This document shows, piece after piece, positions 8,234 through 16,157 of a DNA stretch of 35,730 bases. Positions within the stretch are counted from its first letter, which is position 1. Each line of letters starts with the position of its first letter. Made by a program: the position numbers and the translations under genes. The DNA is from Betaproteobacteria bacterium (GTDB taxonomy: Bacteria; Pseudomonadota; Gammaproteobacteria; Burkholderiales; Burkholderiaceae_C): contig JANYKR010000079.1 in assembly GCA_025358155.1 (NCBI GenBank), forward strand, positions 1-35,730, read 5' to 3'. Under the pieces are notes generated by a model that did not search any database, was not told the origin of the DNA, and saw only the letters and a list, made by a program, of their open reading frames with translations.

Positions 8234-8857
8234 ATGGCCCGCATGAAATTTATCTGCGACAGCGAGCGTTGCATCGAATGCAACGGTTGCGTCACCGCCT
8301 GCAAGGCTGAGCACGACGTGCCCTGGGGCGTCAACCGGCGACGGGTTGTGACCCTGAACGACGGTATTGCCGGCGAAAAAAGCATCTCGGTGGCCTGCAT
8401 GCACTGCAGCGATGCACCGTGCATGGCCGTCTGCCCGGTCGACTGCTTTTACCGCACCGACGAAGGCGTGGTGCTGCACGACAAGGACGTCTGCATCGGC
8501 TGCGGCTACTGCAGCTATGCCTGCCCGTTTGGTGCGCCGCAGTTCCCGACCAATGGCACTTTTGGCCTGCGCGGCAAGATGGACAAATGCACCTTCTGCG
8601 CCGGAGGCCCCGAGGCCAACGGCAGCGACGCCGAGTTCGAGAAATACGGCCGCAACCGGCTGGGCGAGGGCAAACTGCCGGCTTGCGCCGAGATGTGCTC
8701 GACCAAGGCCTTGCTGGGTGGCGATGGCGACGTGGTGGCCGATATCTTCCGTACCCGTGTGCTGACCCGCGGCAAGGGCAGTGAGGTCTGGGGCTGGGGT
8801 ACGGCCTATGGCAAGCCTGCAGGCGGCCAACCCAAGACCGAGGCAGGCAAGTCATGA
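8234..8857 (+). CDS. fdhB: Formate dehydrogenase iron-sulfur (beta) subunit
   Basis: This 207-residue ferredoxin-like subunit relays electrons from the catalytic subunit to the cytochrome b subunit. Sixteen cysteines are arranged for four [4Fe-4S] clusters: C13/C16/C19/C23, C55/C58/C63/C67, C87/C90/C93/C97 and C119/C122/C151/C155. It has no signal peptide, so export with the Tat-bearing alpha subunit is expected. Unlike E. coli FdnH/FdoH (about 300 residues) it has no C-terminal transmembrane anchor and resembles the shorter FDH3-type beta subunits. It lies 24 bp after fdhA, and its stop overlaps the start of the small lipoprotein gene (ATGA). Confidence 0.95.
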   Translation: MARMKFICDSERCIECNGCVTACKAEHDVPWGVNRRRVVTLNDGIAGEKSISVACMHCSDAPCMAVCPVDCFYRTDEGVVLHDKDVCIGCGYCSYACPFGAPQFPTNGTFGLRGKMDKCTFCAGGPEANGSDAEFEKYGRNRLGEGKLPACAEMCSTKALLGGDGDVVADIFRTRVLTRGKGSEVWGWGTAYGKPAGGQPKTEAGKS

Positions 8858-9084
8858 CACGACCGATCTGGAGTCTCGCGCTGGCCACTCTGCTGCTGGG
8901 CGCCTGCGGCGAAAAGCCGCAAACCGCAGCAACCCACAAGTCCGACGGCAAACCCTGGGAGAGCGCCAAGACGGCCTACACCGCTGCCGGCTGGACTGCG
9001 GGCGACAAGACCGCCTGGGAGCAGCAACTGCGCCTGCGCTCGCAAGGTCAGAACGAGTACAGCCGCGCACCGGCCAAGCCCTGA
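8854..9084 (+). CDS. Small FDH-operon lipoprotein
   Basis: This 76-residue protein has a short signal and a lipobox LLGAC with Cys18 as the lipidation site. The mature region of about 59 residues is hydrophilic and contains two WES/WEQ-like tryptophan patches (GKPWESAK, KTAWEQQLR). It overlaps the fdhB stop by four bases, so it is coupled to FDH production. I know of no assigned function. A periplasmic or membrane-anchored role in holding or assembling the complex is inference from position. The lack of a C-terminal anchor on the beta subunit makes such a tether worth considering. Confidence 0.75.
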   Translation: MTRPIWSLALATLLLGACGEKPQTAATHKSDGKPWESAKTAYTAAGWTAGDKTAWEQQLRLRSQGQNEYSRAPAKP

Positions 9085-9118
9085 ACGCACGCCAGCACCG
9101 CAGCGGCAAGGAGAGGTG

Positions 9119-10306
9119 ATGCAACCCCTGAATCAAAAATGGCTGTTCCCGGCCTTGCTGGCGGCAGGCTTGCTGGCGGCTGCAGTGCCAGCGCGGGCCC
9201 AAACCGCAGCGCCAGCGGTGAGCCCGGCAGCCACAGCGCAAGCCACGGCGGAGCCCTCAGCCGGCCAGGCGCCACCCGCAGGATTTTCGGCGCCCGCCGA
9301 CCCTAAACCGGATGATTCCAACGCTGCCCGCGCCAAGTCGCAGCCGGGCAACAACGCGCCGTTTTGGCGTGCCGTGCGTGAGTCCGGCAAACAAGAGGGC
9401 ACGGTCAACCTGCCGGGCCTTGAAAAAGGTGTGCTGGTGCAGCCGTTTGTGCAGTACCCGGGCTCGCGCTTTACCAATGCCGGCGAGGCCTGGCGCCAGG
9501 TTCGCAACCAATGGATCATTCCGTACGGCGGCTCGTTGCTGTTGATCGTGGCGCTGGCGCTGGCACTGTTTTATTGGCGCAAAGGTGCGCTCGGTGGCCA
9601 CCTCGCCGACACCGGCCGGGTGATCGAGCGGTTCACGCCTTTCGAACGGGCAGCCCACTGGAGCAACGCGATCGCGTTTTGCGTGTTGGCCCTCTCCGGG
9701 CTGGTGATGGCGTTTGGCAAATTTGTGCTGCTGCCGGTTTTCGGTGGCACCTTGTTCGGTGGCCTGACCTACGCGCTCAAGACCGCGCACAACTTTGCAG
9801 GCCCGCTGTTTGTCGTGTCGCTGGTGATCGTGTTCATCACCTTCGTGCGCGACAACTTGCCGAGCAAAGGCGATCTGGTCTGGCTGCTGCGCGGCGGCGG
9901 CTTGTTCGGCGACCGGGAAGTGCCCTCGCACAGGTTCAACGCTGGTGAAAAGATCATGTTCTGGGGCGGCATCTTCACCCTCGGTCTGGTGGTGGTGGCG
10001 TCGGGCCTCGTGCTCGACAAGCTGGTTCCCGGCATGGCTTACAGCCGGGGCGACATGCAGGTGGCGCAGATGGTGCATGCGGTCGCCACTGTCTTGATGA
10101 TGGCCATGTTTGCCGGGCACATCTACTTGGGGACGGTCGGCATGCGCGGCGCGTACCAGGGCATGCGCAGCGGCTATGTCGATGAAGCCTGGGCCAAGGA
10201 GCACCACGAACTGTGGTACGACGACATCAAGGCCGGCAAGATCCCGGCCCAGCGCTCTCCTGAACCAGCACCTGGCGTGCTGGCCGCGCCAGGGCAGGTT
10301 GCCTGA
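9119..10306 (+). CDS. fdhC: Formate dehydrogenase cytochrome b (gamma) subunit
   Basis: This 395-residue membrane subunit takes electrons to the quinone pool. After a cleavable-looking signal (to about residue 28) comes a long Ala/Pro-rich and charged periplasmic extension to about 130, then TM1 (about 134-152) and three further helices with likely haem ligands His180, His224, His320 and His334. The core resembles E. coli FdoI (about 211 residues); the 130-residue N-terminal addition is typical of the longer proteobacterial form. I chose the ATG at 9119 because AAGGAG lies five bases before it; the GTG at 9116 is the alternative. The C-terminal tail is cytoplasmic and Pro/Ala-rich. Confidence 0.93.
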   Translation: MQPLNQKWLFPALLAAGLLAAAVPARAQTAAPAVSPAATAQATAEPSAGQAPPAGFSAPADPKPDDSNAARAKSQPGNNAPFWRAVRESGKQEGTVNLPGLEKGVLVQPFVQYPGSRFTNAGEAWRQVRNQWIIPYGGSLLLIVALALALFYWRKGALGGHLADTGRVIERFTPFERAAHWSNAIAFCVLALSGLVMAFGKFVLLPVFGGTLFGGLTYALKTAHNFAGPLFVVSLVIVFITFVRDNLPSKGDLVWLLRGGGLFGDREVPSHRFNAGEKIMFWGGIFTLGLVVVASGLVLDKLVPGMAYSRGDMQVAQMVHAVATVLMMAMFAGHIYLGTVGMRGAYQGMRSGYVDEAWAKEHHELWYDDIKAGKIPAQRSPEPAPGVLAAPGQVA

Positions 10307-10403
10307 GTTTTCTGGCCGGCGGCACAGGATGCCGCTGGCCGGACGTGCCGCGCATCTGACACCTGCTCTCACCCCACCCGAATCAATTTTTGCTGGAGTC
10401 CGC

Positions 10404-10769
10404 ATGAAGCGCACTGTTGCACTCTGTCTGTCCGCCGTGCTGGCCTGGGCATCGGTCGGCGTCCACGCCAAGTTGCCTGCGCCCAGCGATGAAGCCAAAG
10501 CCAAGGCGGCCGAAGCTGCGGCCAAAGCTGCCTACACCGGCAAGGTCGACGGCTACAAGCTCTGTCTGGCGATAGACCGCACAGCAGCCGGCTATCAGGC
10601 CGCTGCAAAGAAGGCCGGCAAGGCAGCGTCGGCCCCGGTCGAGACGCCGGCCTGCGCTGACCCTGGCCCATTTGCCTACATACCTGCGGGCGCTGCCTCC
10701 GCGCCAGGGGCCGCTGTACCCATGCCGGTCGCCACAGCGGCAGCGCCAGCGGCTGCCGTCAAGAAGTAG
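10404..10769 (+). CDS. Small exported protein of the FDH operon
   Basis: This is a 121-residue protein with a Sec-type signal (MKRTVALCLSAVLAWASVGVHA). A Lys/Ala-rich amphipathic helix follows, then a segment KVDGYKLCLAIDRTAAGYQ, a second cysteine (ETPACADPGPFAYIP) and an Ala/Pro-rich tail. The two cysteines in the mature part could form a disulfide. The start has CTGGAG five bases upstream. It lies between the gamma subunit and fdhD, so it belongs to the FDH locus, but its function is unknown. The compositional bias means orthologues may be hard to find by simple search. Confidence 0.75.
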   Translation: MKRTVALCLSAVLAWASVGVHAKLPAPSDEAKAKAAEAAAKAAYTGKVDGYKLCLAIDRTAAGYQAAAKKAGKAASAPVETPACADPGPFAYIPAGAASAPGAAVPMPVATAAAPAAAVKK

Positions 10770-10870
10770 GGCGCACGCCAGTCATCGTCCGGCTGGGCAC
10801 ACTGCCCCTCCGGCTGGCCGCCCACCTGCGACACCCTGCCAACTTGTGCCCCGTCTGCACCTCCCCCGCC

Positions 10871-11782
10871 ATGCTGCCCGAGCCTGCTGCGCCATTGGCT
10901 TTCGACGTGCCCCGCTCTCCGCAACCCGTGGCGGGCGCGCCGCGCTTGACCGCAGCCTGCGGCGAATTGCTGCGCGAAATCACCGTACTGGACGAGTACG
11001 GCGACCGCCGCAGCATCCACATTCCTGCTGAGCGGCCGCTGACGGTGTTTGTGGACCGGCGCGAGCTGGTGACGCTGATGACCCTGGGCGCCTCGCCCGA
11101 GTTGTTAGTGCTGGGCTACCTGTGCAACCAACGCCTGGTGGACGCGGTGCACGAGATTGAATCGATTACCGTCGACTGGGACGTGGGCGCCGCCGCCGTC
11201 AAGACCCGGTCCGGCATCACCGACCTGGCTGGCAAGACCGCGCGCCGGGTGGTGACCACCGGTTGCGGCCAGGGCACGGTGTTTGGTGATCTGATGGCGC
11301 AACTCGATACGGTGCAGCTGCCTGACGCCAGCGCTGCACGCATCCGCCAAGGCACGCTGCATGCCCTGCTCGAGCAGATGCGCCAGCGCAACAGCATCCA
11401 CCGCAAAGCGGGCTCGGTGCACGGCTGCGCACTGTTCCAGGGCACCGAATTGCTGATGTTTGTCGAGGATGTGGGCCGCCACAACGCCATCGACACCATC
11501 GCTGGCTGGATGGCGCTGCACGCTGTGACCGGCGCTGACAAGGTTTTTTACACCACCGGCCGGTTGACCAGCGAGATGGTCATGAAATCAGCGCAGATGG
11601 GCGTGCCGATCATCGTGTCACGCAACGGGGTCACTGCGATGGGCCACGGCCTGGCCGAACAGTTGGGCATGACGCTGTTTGGCCGCGCGGCCAACCGCCA
11701 CTTCCTGTGCTACACCGGTTTTGATCGCTTTGACTCCGAGCCCGAACCGCAGCGTGCAGCGGTTCGGGTGGTTGTCGGCTAG
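10871..11782 (+). CDS. fdhD: FdhD sulfurtransferase for formate dehydrogenase
   Basis: FdhD passes sulfur from a cysteine desulfurase to the Mo-bis-MGD cofactor, which active FDH needs. This protein is about 303 residues with family motifs RPLTVFVDR, SPELLVLGYL, KAGSVHGCA, VEDVGRHNAIDTIAG, TTGRLTSEMV and SRNGVTAMG. The loop that carries C121-x-x-C124 in E. coli reads TTGCGQGTVF here, keeping Cys132 but with Gly135 in place of the second Cys. I start at the ATG (10871); a TTG at 10844 is in frame and neither has a clear ribosome site. It follows the small exported protein by about 100 bp and probably ends the FDH operon. Confidence 0.92.
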   Translation: MLPEPAAPLAFDVPRSPQPVAGAPRLTAACGELLREITVLDEYGDRRSIHIPAERPLTVFVDRRELVTLMTLGASPELLVLGYLCNQRLVDAVHEIESITVDWDVGAAAVKTRSGITDLAGKTARRVVTTGCGQGTVFGDLMAQLDTVQLPDASAARIRQGTLHALLEQMRQRNSIHRKAGSVHGCALFQGTELLMFVEDVGRHNAIDTIAGWMALHAVTGADKVFYTTGRLTSEMVMKSAQMGVPIIVSRNGVTAMGHGLAEQLGMTLFGRAANRHFLCYTGFDRFDSEPEPQRAAVRVVVG

Positions 11783-11833
11783 CCTGCCAGCCCCACGCCA
11801 GCAAAGCTGAGGCGCTGCGGCCAAAATACAGCG

Positions 11834-12712
11834 GTGAATCTACTCAACGCTGACCTGCACTGCCACTCCCGTTTTTCAGACGGCACACTCAGCCCAACCG
11901 AATTGGCCGAACGCGCCAGCGCGCAGGGTGTGGCCTTGTGGGCCCTGACCGACCACGATGAGATCCGGGGTCTGGCCGAGGCCGCCGCTGCCGCCCAGAC
12001 GCTGGGCATGGGCTTTGTCAACGGCGTCGAGATCTCGGTCACCTTTGCCGGCGAAACCGTGCACATCGTCGGCCTTGGGTTTGATGCCACCGATGCCGGC
12101 TTGCAAGCCGGGCTGGCCCACACCCGGGGCGGCCGACTGGCGCGCGCCCAAGGTATGGCTGACGGTCTGGCCAAAGTTGGCCTGCCCGGCGCGCTGGAGG
12201 GCGCGTTGCGCTATGTCAGCAACCCAGACCTGGTGTCGCGCACTCACTTTGCCCGCTGGCTCGTCGAGACCGGCGTCTGCAGCGATACCGGTGCGGTGTT
12301 TCGCCGCTACCTGACCGACGGCAAACCCGGCTTTGTGCCGCACCGTTGGGCCGGCCTGGGCGACGCAGTGGCCTGGATCACCCGGGCTGGCGGTGTGGCA
12401 GTGATCGCCCATCCGGGGCGCTACAGGTTTTCAGTCAACGAAGAATTTGCGCTGTTCTCCGAGTTCAAGGCCCACGGCGGCCAGGGGGTTGAGGTGTTGA
12501 CCGGCAGCCATGGCCCGGCCGACACCGCCAAATACAGCGAGATGGCGCTGGAGTTCGGCCTGTTGGCCTCACGCGGCAGCGACTTCCACTCGCCCAGCGA
12601 GAGCCGCATCGAGTTGGGCAGCCTGCCCGATCTGTCCGCCACACTGACGCCGGTCTGGCAGGCGCTCAAATGGCGTGCGCCGCAACAGCGCTTGACCCCG
12701 TTCAGCGCTTGA
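11834..12712 (+). CDS. PHP-family RNase AM / nucleotide phosphatase (TrpH/YciV-like)
   Basis: This 292-residue protein has the metal-binding PHP signatures: DLHCHSRFSDG near the start, TDHDEIRG, NGVEIS, HIVGLGFD, the later VIAHPGRY and GSDFHSPSE. E. coli YciV (RNase AM) of this family is a 5'-to-3' exonuclease that trims 5' ends of rRNA and acts on 3',5'-bisphosphonucleotides. The start is GTG with no clear Shine-Dalgarno sequence. The following gene encodes a YciO-type protein, the same neighbour as in E. coli, which supports the assignment. The 3' end, including the stop codon, lies inside a 17-bp tandem repeat. Confidence 0.9.
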   Translation: MNLLNADLHCHSRFSDGTLSPTELAERASAQGVALWALTDHDEIRGLAEAAAAAQTLGMGFVNGVEISVTFAGETVHIVGLGFDATDAGLQAGLAHTRGGRLARAQGMADGLAKVGLPGALEGALRYVSNPDLVSRTHFARWLVETGVCSDTGAVFRRYLTDGKPGFVPHRWAGLGDAVAWITRAGGVAVIAHPGRYRFSVNEEFALFSEFKAHGGQGVEVLTGSHGPADTAKYSEMALEFGLLASRGSDFHSPSESRIELGSLPDLSATLTPVWQALKWRAPQQRLTPFSA

Positions 12713-12750
12713 CCCCGTTCAGCGCTTGACGCCGTTCAGCGCTTGACGCC
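12687..12750 (+). repeat. 17-bp tandem repeat across the PHP gene stop
   Basis: The unit AGCGCTTGACCCCGTTC occurs at 12687-12703 and 12704-12720. It occurs again with one change (GACG for GACC) at 12721-12737, followed by a 13-base partial copy sharing that change (12738-12750). The unit is not a multiple of three. The stop TGA of the PHP gene at 12710-12712 falls in copy 2, and the remaining copies are non-coding. Confidence 0.9.
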
Positions 12751-12875
12751 TTGGAGGCCGCAGCAGCCAGGCCTGCGCGGTTAGAGTGCGCGGTTGGGCC
12801 AACGCTGGGATCGTCCACGCGCTGGCGCACGCTCTCGCCACTGACCTGGGTCTCACCTGTTCCTGACCGCCCCGC

Positions 12876-13499
12876 ATGTCGCAATATTTTGAGGTCCATC
12901 CCGACAACCCGCAGCCGCGACTGATCCGCCAGGCCGTGCAACTGCTGCACGGCGGTGGGGTTTGCGCCGTGCCCACCGACTCCAGCTACGCCCTGGTCTG
13001 CCACCTCGACGACAAGGTCGCTGCGGAGGCGATGCGCCGCATCCGCCAGGTCGACGACAAGCACCACCTGACCTTGTTGTGTCGTGATCTGTCCGAACTG
13101 GCCAGCTATGCCCGGGTCGACAACCGCCAGTACCGCTTGCTCAAGCTCGGCACGCCGGGGCCCTACACCTTCATCCTGGAGGCCACCAAAGAGGTGCCGA
13201 GACGCCTGTCGCACCCGTCGCGCCGCACTATCGGTCTGAGGGTGCCCGACCACAAGGTGACCCAGGCCTTGCTGGCCGAGCTGGGCCAGCCACTGCTCGC
13301 CACCACCTTGATCGCGCCCGGCGAGACCGATCCGATCAATGACCCGGAGGAAATCCGGGATCGGTATCAGAAGCTGCTGGCGGCGGTAGTCGATGCCGGC
13401 GCCTGCCCGATGGCGCCGACCACTGTGATCGACTTGAGCAACGAGGCGCCGCTGCTGGTACGCCAGGGCCGGGGCGAACTGGCCCGGCTCGGACTGTGA
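12876..13499 (+). CDS. yciO: YciO/Sua5/YrdC-family protein
   Basis: This 207-residue single-domain YrdC-fold protein has the nucleotide-binding signatures VCAVPTDSSYAL, KHHLTLLCRDLSELASYA, PGPYTFILEATKEVP and TIGLRVPDH. The lack of a C-terminal Sua5 domain and its position after a PHP gene point to YciO rather than the main TsaC. The YrdC family makes threonylcarbamoyl-adenylate for the t6A tRNA modification; YciO itself has a less certain role. The start ATG lies 163 bp after the PHP stop, partly inside repeat-derived sequence, so it may have its own promoter. Confidence 0.88.
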   Translation: MSQYFEVHPDNPQPRLIRQAVQLLHGGGVCAVPTDSSYALVCHLDDKVAAEAMRRIRQVDDKHHLTLLCRDLSELASYARVDNRQYRLLKLGTPGPYTFILEATKEVPRRLSHPSRRTIGLRVPDHKVTQALLAELGQPLLATTLIAPGETDPINDPEEIRDRYQKLLAAVVDAGACPMAPTTVIDLSNEAPLLVRQGRGELARLGL

Positions 13500-13523
13500 C
13501 CGGCCTGCCCTGCAAGCTGCCGT

Positions 13524-13985
13524 TCAGGGCCGCTTCGGGCCGCTCGCCTGCAGGCCTTCAAAAACCTGCTGCGGGCTGAAGCCCCACTGCGCCTGGCCGC
13601 GAACCAGCAGCATCGGTGTACCCGGTGCCATCAAGGCCTGATACTGGGCGGCACAACGGGCGTCGGTTTCGATGAAACACTCATCAAACGGCACCCGCTG
13701 CACTGTGAGCCACTGCCGAGCCCGCTGGCAGTAGATGCAGGTCAGCGAGGACAGCATGTGGATGTCGCCGGGCCTGGCCTGTGCGGCCAGTTCAGGCCCA
13801 AGGGCCAGCGCCTGATGGTCTCGCCACCAGCCCGCAGCGCCGGTTACCGCCAGCACCAACAGCAGCAAGGCCAGCAACGAACGTCGGGACGGCGGGCCTG
13901 TCGAGGGGCGCGGGTCAGAAGGGGCGCCGACCTCAAGGCCGGCAGTTTTGCCGCTGGCGGGCGCGACGGGCTTGTCTGGCGTCAC
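13524..13985 (-). CDS. Membrane-anchored glutaredoxin-like protein
   Basis: The protein is 153 residues from a GTG at 13985. It has a Pro-rich cytoplasmic N-terminus, one transmembrane segment at about 36-53 and a thioredoxin-fold domain with CIYC (Cys83, Cys86) at the start of a helix. It ends in a GTPMLLVRGQAQWGF-like segment that looks like the cis-Pro strand of glutaredoxins. It probably works as a periplasm-facing or membrane-tethered thiol oxidoreductase. The reading frame extends further upstream into ridA, but the GTG leaves a clean gap of 17 bp after the ridA stop. It is on the same strand as ridA and plsY. Confidence 0.75.
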   Translation of the reverse strand: MTPDKPVAPASGKTAGLEVGAPSDPRPSTGPPSRRSLLALLLLVLAVTGAAGWWRDHQALALGPELAAQARPGDIHMLSSLTCIYCQRARQWLTVQRVPFDECFIETDARCAAQYQALMAPGTPMLLVRGQAQWGFSPQQVFEGLQASGPKRP

Positions 13986-14002
13986 GACCCGCCCGGCCCG
14001 GC

Positions 14003-14347
14003 CTAGATCGCCGCCGTGACGACAATCTCGATCCGCCACTCGGGCCTGGCCAGCTTGGCTTGCACTGTAGCCCGGGGCGGGGTGTGGTTGAGCACCACCC
14101 AGGTGTCCCAGACTGCGTTCATGGCCGGAAAGTCGGCGATGTCGGCCAGGTAGATTTCGGTGCGCAGGATGCGGCTCTTGTCGGTGCCGGCGCGCGCCAA
14201 CAAGGCATCAATATTGGCCAGCACCTCGCGGGTCTGGCCGGTGATGTCAGGTTGACCTTCAACCGCCACCTGGCCGGACAGGTAACAAACCCCGTTGTGG
14301 ATGGCCATCTCGGACATGCGGGTTCCGACATCAAAACGCTGGACCAT
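14003..14347 (-). CDS. RidA-family enamine/imine deaminase-like protein
   Basis: The protein is 114 residues and resembles the RidA/YjgF family: HNGVCYLSGQVA, TREVLANIDALLARAGTDKSRILRTEIYLADIADF and PPRATVQAKLA. Canonical RidA has a catalytic Arg in an (S)RxxVxVAxLP context; here the matching region is PPRATVQAKLARPEW, which keeps an Arg. Family members hydrolyse reactive 2-aminoacrylate-type intermediates, but this subgroup is not certain to do so. I chose the ATG at 14347 with AAAGGA upstream; the upstream TTG at 14356 overlaps the plsY stop and is unlikely. Confidence 0.85.
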   Translation of the reverse strand: MVQRFDVGTRMSEMAIHNGVCYLSGQVAVEGQPDITGQTREVLANIDALLARAGTDKSRILRTEIYLADIADFPAMNAVWDTWVVLNHTPPRATVQAKLARPEWRIEIVVTAAI

Positions 14348-14352
14348 GGTGA

Positions 14353-15054
14353 TCAATTTCCTTTGGAGTGGTGGGATGTCGGCGCAGTCCCGCCGTCATC
14401 ATGCAGACGGTGGTGCCGCCTGCGGCGTTTGCGCTGGGGTTCGGCAGCCTTTTCACCGATCTTGGTTTCCTTGCCCCGGAGCAGGTTCGTGATGTTGCGC
14501 CAGTGGCGCCAGATCAGCAGCAGGCTCATCACCGTCACCGCCAACGACAGGCGGGGTCGGTCAAAAAACAGCATGGCGTAAAACGGCGCAAAAAGCGCAG
14601 CAGCCACCGAGGCCAACGACGCGTAGCGGAACAAGGCCGCCACCAGCGCCCAGGTCAGGAGCGTTGCCGCACCCAGCAAGGGCTCAAAGGCCAACAACAC
14701 GCCCGCTGCCGTGGCCACGCCCTTGCCACCCTGAAATCGGAAAAAGACCGGGAACAAGTGGCCCAGAAAGGCCGCGACGCCGACAAACGCGATGGTTGTG
14801 TCCTCAAAGCCCAGCTCGAAGGACTTCCAGCGCACCAGCATCACCGGCACCCAGCCCTTGAGCGCGTCGAGCAACAAGGTCAGCACCGCCGCCCACTTGT
14901 TGCCCGAGCGCAGCACATTGGTTGCACCCGGGTTCTTGGAACCGTAGCTGCGCGGGTCCGACAGGCCCATCAGCTTGCTGACGATGACCGCAAACGACAG
15001 CGAGCCAATCAAATAAGCGGTAAAAAACGCGGCGTAGCTGTAGACCAGGTCCAT
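14353..15054 (-). CDS. plsY: Glycerol-3-phosphate acyltransferase PlsY
   Basis: PlsY transfers the acyl group from acyl-phosphate to glycerol-3-phosphate, the first step of phospholipid synthesis, in the inner membrane. The protein is 233 residues with multiple transmembrane helices. The expected loops are SLSFAVIVSK (in place of the common GSIPxG form), DPRSYGSKNPGATNVLRSG and FRFQGGKGVATAAGV. Beyond the usual length of about 200 it has a hydrophilic, strongly basic tail (QRKRRRRHHRLHDDG) that looks additional. I placed the start at the ATG at 15054, which begins the first helix; no good ribosome site is visible. Confidence 0.92.
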   Translation of the reverse strand: MDLVYSYAAFFTAYLIGSLSFAVIVSKLMGLSDPRSYGSKNPGATNVLRSGNKWAAVLTLLLDALKGWVPVMLVRWKSFELGFEDTTIAFVGVAAFLGHLFPVFFRFQGGKGVATAAGVLLAFEPLLGAATLLTWALVAALFRYASLASVAAALFAPFYAMLFFDRPRLSLAVTVMSLLLIWRHWRNITNLLRGKETKIGEKAAEPQRKRRRRHHRLHDDGGTAPTSHHSKGN

Positions 15055-15190
15055 GGGTGTGGGGCTGGCGTGCCGGACGCCTGCGTTGCCGGCACCGGAA
15101 CGCCAGCGACAATGCGGGCGACAAGGCTGCCAGTGTACGGCGCCGACATGCCGCAAAAAGGCCTACAAGATAGGGCTTTGCCTTAGGAAA

Positions 15191-15204
15191 ACGCCATCTG
15201 GCGT
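15191..15204. promoter_or_regulatory. Short palindrome upstream of the copper chaperone
   Basis: ACGCCATCTGGCGT has six-base complementary arms with two central bases, 27 bp before the start codon at 15231. It could be an operator or a small leader hairpin. It does not match copper-sensor operators I know. Confidence 0.25.
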
Positions 15205-15230
15205 CGCTCCGGATACCCAGGAACCACACC

Positions 15231-15695
15231 ATGACCATGACCCGTTCGATCACCACCGCCGCCTGCGTGCTGGCCAGCTTGTTCAGCCTGCCCGCCCAGG
15301 CCCAGACCCGCGTTCAGGACGCCTGGGTGCGTGGCACCGTGCCGCAGCAAAGAGCTACCGGCGCTTTCATGCAACTCAGTTCCACGGCGGGCGGCAAACT
15401 GGTGTCAGTCAGCACGCCCGCTGCTGGCGTGGTGGAGATCCACGAGATGAAGATGGACGGCAGCACGATGCAGATGCGCCCAGTGCCCAGCCTGGACTTG
15501 CCCGCAGGCCAGGTGGTGGCGCTCAAGCCTGGCGGCTATCACGTGATGCTACTGGACTTGAAAGCACCGCTCAACAGCGGTGACACCGTGGTGCTGAACC
15601 TGGTGGTCGAAGCACGGGACGGCAAGCGCGAGACGCTGGTGGTCAAGGCCCCGGTACGTGCGCTCGGCGCCGCAGCGGCCGAGCACAAACACTGA
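15231..15695 (+). CDS. Periplasmic copper chaperone PCu(A)C
   Basis: This 154-residue exported protein has a signal peptide ending near ...PAQAQ (about residue 25). It carries the full PCu(A)C copper motif: His71, ten residues, Met82, 21 residues, His104, one residue, Met106. Proteins of this family bind Cu(I) in the periplasm and deliver it to the Cu(A) site of cytochrome oxidase, often with a Sco protein. No Sco or oxidase gene is next to it. The start ATG has CAGGA eight bases upstream; an ATG two codons later is the alternative. It ends in a short His-containing tail (AEHKH). Confidence 0.92.
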   Translation: MTMTRSITTAACVLASLFSLPAQAQTRVQDAWVRGTVPQQRATGAFMQLSSTAGGKLVSVSTPAAGVVEIHEMKMDGSTMQMRPVPSLDLPAGQVVALKPGGYHVMLLDLKAPLNSGDTVVLNLVVEARDGKRETLVVKAPVRALGAAAAEHKH

Positions 15696-15721
15696 GAGGT
15701 GGCGGCGCGGCCACCCCGCGA

Positions 15722-16087
15722 CTACTTTCGTCCGCGCTTGCCGCCTGGCTTGAAGGCGGGCTCGGGCGGCGGATGACCCCCCGGCGGGGCCGAGAAGAGC
15801 TTGGCAGCGCGGCCTTTTAGCTCCAGCAACTCGGTGGGCGTGATCGAGTACTTGCGCCCGACCACGTCGACTTCGATGCGGAACTCGACCTCCTTGCTGC
15901 CGTTGCTCAGCGTGCCGCAAGTGAAGTCGTACTCCTCACTCTCGGCCGGAAAGCCGTCGGCCTCGGGATCGAAACTGGCGTACTTGACATCGCGGATCTC
16001 GCCGCTGGCCAGGTCGAGCACGCCGGTTGACACGATGATCTCCTCGCTCAATTCATCGTGGATGGTGATCGGCAGTTTCAGGTCCAT
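15722..16087 (-). CDS. Conserved-looking protein of unknown function
   Basis: This is a 121-residue soluble, acidic protein with a basic Gly/Lys tail (PGGKRGRK). I do not recognise the family. Visible features are strongly alternating beta-like segments (EEIIVSTGVLDLASGEIRDVKY; EVEFRIEVDVVGRKYSITP), one Cys and no signal or membrane segment. Sequence quality (balanced composition, proper acidic/hydrophobic patterning) supports a real gene. The ATG at 16087 begins the natural-looking protein; the frame extends upstream but with poor composition. It is on the same strand as the J-domain gene, 70 bp downstream of it. Confidence 0.65.
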   Translation of the reverse strand: MDLKLPITIHDELSEEIIVSTGVLDLASGEIRDVKYASFDPEADGFPAESEEYDFTCGTLSNGSKEVEFRIEVDVVGRKYSITPTELLELKGRAAKLFSAPPGGHPPPEPAFKPGGKRGRK

Positions 16088-16157
16088 CGGGGTTCGCTCA
16101 TGCGGCCGCTCGGGCCATCGGTTCGGGGCCCGGATGATGCCATACCCGCACAAACCC

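Noticed and set aside
6785-8830. 681-codon minus-strand open frame across fdhA and fdhB
   Set aside because: It is antisense to strongly conserved FDH subunits and its translation has no recognisable domain.
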